Source: Pholis gunnellus (Eukaryota > Chordata > Actinopteri > Perciformes > Pholidae). From it: a stretch of 64,000 nt of DNA. A program made the translations under genes and the position numbers. Below are positions 61,914-64,000 of this stretch, one piece after another. Location: positions 27,140,056 to 27,204,055 of the forward strand of contig OU342809.1 in the NCBI GenBank assembly GCA_910591455.2, in the 5' to 3' direction. Position 1 is the stretch's first letter. Each line of letters begins with the position of its first letter. Under the pieces are notes generated by a model, which was not told where the DNA came from, searched no databases, and saw only the letters and a program-made list of their open reading frames with translations.

Positions 61914-64000
61914 GTAACAAAAACACGCTCTTCACACTACTCCAAGATAATGTTAGTAATAATTGGTTACATTAGTTGTAAAAGGGTGGTCAGGTACAAA
62001 ACAATGTGTCAGCAGCGGCGTGTCTCGAAAATTATTCTAAAATCCTATCAGAGGCCAGATGTGGGAGCAGTGAGAGTCTGTCCTTTATGGTGTCATCTTC
62101 CTCAGCAGAGAGGATAGTGCTGTCGTGTCAGGAATTCAATGGACTCAAGATTCAGATTCAAGAAGTATACAGGAAGAACACAGTATTTATTTATTTATTC
62201 ATTCACTGATTTTATTCATCATGATAACAGGTGAAACTGGAAAGGTGACAGTGGAGCTGGGGCTCTGAATCAAACCATTCTAAATGTAGTTTATGAGTTC
62301 ACAACATAAAGGCGACAGCTTAATCAGCCTGTCTCTCTCAGAGTTGGCGTGGATTGTTACATTTGTTGAAAATGAAAGCGTATCTGTTCTAAAAATGTCA
62401 CACAATAATTGATATCCTCTGCTCTTGTGAAGATAAGGTCGCCTGCACCAGTGTCAAACAGGCTTGGTTAGCAAACGACACACTAACACACTGACAGAAT
62501 CTGGGTTTTTGTGTTTTTACCTGAGCTGGACCAGAAAATATTCAGCTAAAACTGATCGCCACTGTTCATCCGTGAAGTTTGCCGGAAGCGATGTAATGTA
62601 GCCCGGATGCGTTTTATGTGGAGTGAGCACTGCGCCGGACGTTTAAAAAAGATTGCCTTTTGAAAGCTACATAGTTTGTTGTTGGTTAGGAGGCCCTTTG
62701 GCCATTTAATAGCCGCACAAAAAGCATGCCTTCGTAAATGAACATTTTGAACTATAGTAGCAACACAGTGTAAACAATGCCGAAATATCGTTAGTAGCCT
62801 AGCATACTTGAGCTAAAGGTGCAGGGTGCAAAGATATGAGAGTGAATATGGTGGAGGAGAAGGCCTGCTCCCTCCATGCTTTGACCTCACGCTGACCTCC
62901 CTTCTCTCTTTAGATCAGATGATAGATTTATCGTTTACTTATGATTGCTTGTTAACAGTTTTCATGATGACATGGGGTACAGAAGTCTTCAACCATGACC
63001 TCTGCAGAGCTTGTCTGAAGACTGCTTTTAAACCAAGAGGTTCAGTGAGTCCACTGAGCTCCTTAGTTCAGGCTAAATGCACTGAACCCTTTCCTTATAC
63101 TGCAATTAAACACTCTTTTATCCCGTATTACTCAATCCTTATGGGCCCATCGTACTGTAAACAGCCTGAATACCACGTCCGCTCCAGGACCAGTCCGATT
63201 GTACGGCTTACATTTATATAGATTATGATAACCACAGGGTGTGTCTGTGTTTGGAGTTGTTGGTATATCTGTTGGTCACACTGTAACTGAAGCTGTACGG
63301 GTGCAGGGCAGGCGGGAGAGAAGAGGAAGCCCTCAGTGAAACTATGCAGTTCAACCACTTCATTTAAGTGAATGTTACGACCCCAAAACTGTCCTTTTAT
63401 AACGGTCACAAGATCCAGGTTGTTCTTGTCATTTGTATCAGTATACAGTAGAGATGTTCAGATACCTGAACTTGTTTGTTGGCTGTTACCAAGTACCGAT
63501 TCGATACCACAGCGAATTCGCGCCAAAACGCGCCAAAACGCACCGCGCCATCGCAAATTCGCGTCACTCCAGTCTCATCACATCTGTGCATAGACTTTGT
63601 ATGTAATCTACTCGTGCGAATAATTTGCACCGCGTTTGGTGTGAACACGGCATTACAGTGCGGAGGCGACAGGTCAGAAGTCAGCAAACAATGTGATTGG
63701 TTGAAAATCAGGCGGACATCTGATTGGCTACAGATGGTCCATGTTGAAAAAAATGCATTTGCGAATCCAGCCACGTCAGGGGAGTCTCAAAAAACCCACA
63801 CACAAATGTGGAGCGATCAAAATACAAATACATACAAATCCACAAACAAATAGAAAAATCCACATACAAATGCATAACATTTTAACATTTATATAAATCA
63901 TAATTTATTTATTTGTGCATTGGAATGTATTTGTGAATTGTTCTGCGTGCATTTGTAAATCGAATATATTTGTGAATTGTTCTGTGCGCATTTGTGAGTC
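61914..64000 (+). other. lrp5 intron 3, truncated by the window end
   Basis: Donor AG|GTAACA at 61913/61914. The next expected LRP5 exon is not present on the plus strand. At 63631-63655 a 25-bp stretch beginning CGCGTTTGGTGTGAACACGG is identical to 57543-57567 in element C, so a related repeat is present. Near 63925-64000 two units of about 44 bp (ATTTGTGAATTGTTCTG in each) look like the edge of another repeat. Confidence 0.6.

Overview
This window is vertebrate nuclear DNA and almost certainly a ray-finned fish, probably a percomorph. The genes are split by GT-AG introns, CA/GT microsatellites are very long, and several dispersed repeats look like ones common in spiny-rayed fish (recognised from memory). 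Tc1/mariner and hAT transposons make up much of the non-coding DNA. There is no bacterial, viral or CRISPR content, and few long ORFs are genes: the genes here have short exons that must be joined by hand.

Layout. (1) 1284-3694, plus: a complete three-exon tmem170a, with a perfect CRE palindrome upstream and a 136-bp GT microsatellite in its 3' region. (2) 7.1-12.8 kb: repeats, including a decayed Tc1 element, a probable hAT end, a 51-C run and a 124-bp inverted repeat. (3) 14223-17181, minus: a complete two-exon cox8b of 67 codons, whose intron holds a dispersed repeat. (4) 19.4-23.8 kb, plus: a homolog of human C11orf24, a small mucin-like single-pass membrane protein, with a possible non-coding first exon and a GT repeat touching its start codon. 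(5) 24-46.7 kb: intergenic DNA with palindromic MITE-like elements, a complete Tc1 element with a frameshifted transposase, a second Tc1 fragment, a possible solo LTR and a 2.1-kb minisatellite of about 21-bp units that switches orientation. (6) 46.7 kb to the end, plus: the 5' part of lrp5. Its promoter, exon 1, a 14.3-kb intron 1 and exons 2 and 3 are present; the gene runs off the window.

The genes do not form a pathway. TMEM170A is an ER/nuclear-envelope membrane protein, COX8B a respiratory-chain subunit, the C11orf24 homolog a secretory-pathway glycoprotein, and LRP5 a Wnt co-receptor. C11orf24 and LRP5 are also neighbours in human, so that pair is conserved synteny.

The most notable structure is in lrp5 intron 1: four hAT-type elements stacked inside one another (54051-58538). 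Three have perfect 8-bp target-site duplications and one an imperfect one. The other leading observation is an intron inside what is a single exon in mammalian LRP5, with seven extra codons at the join. I found no convincing new biological system. The findings concern genome structure, hidden genes and possible regulatory features.
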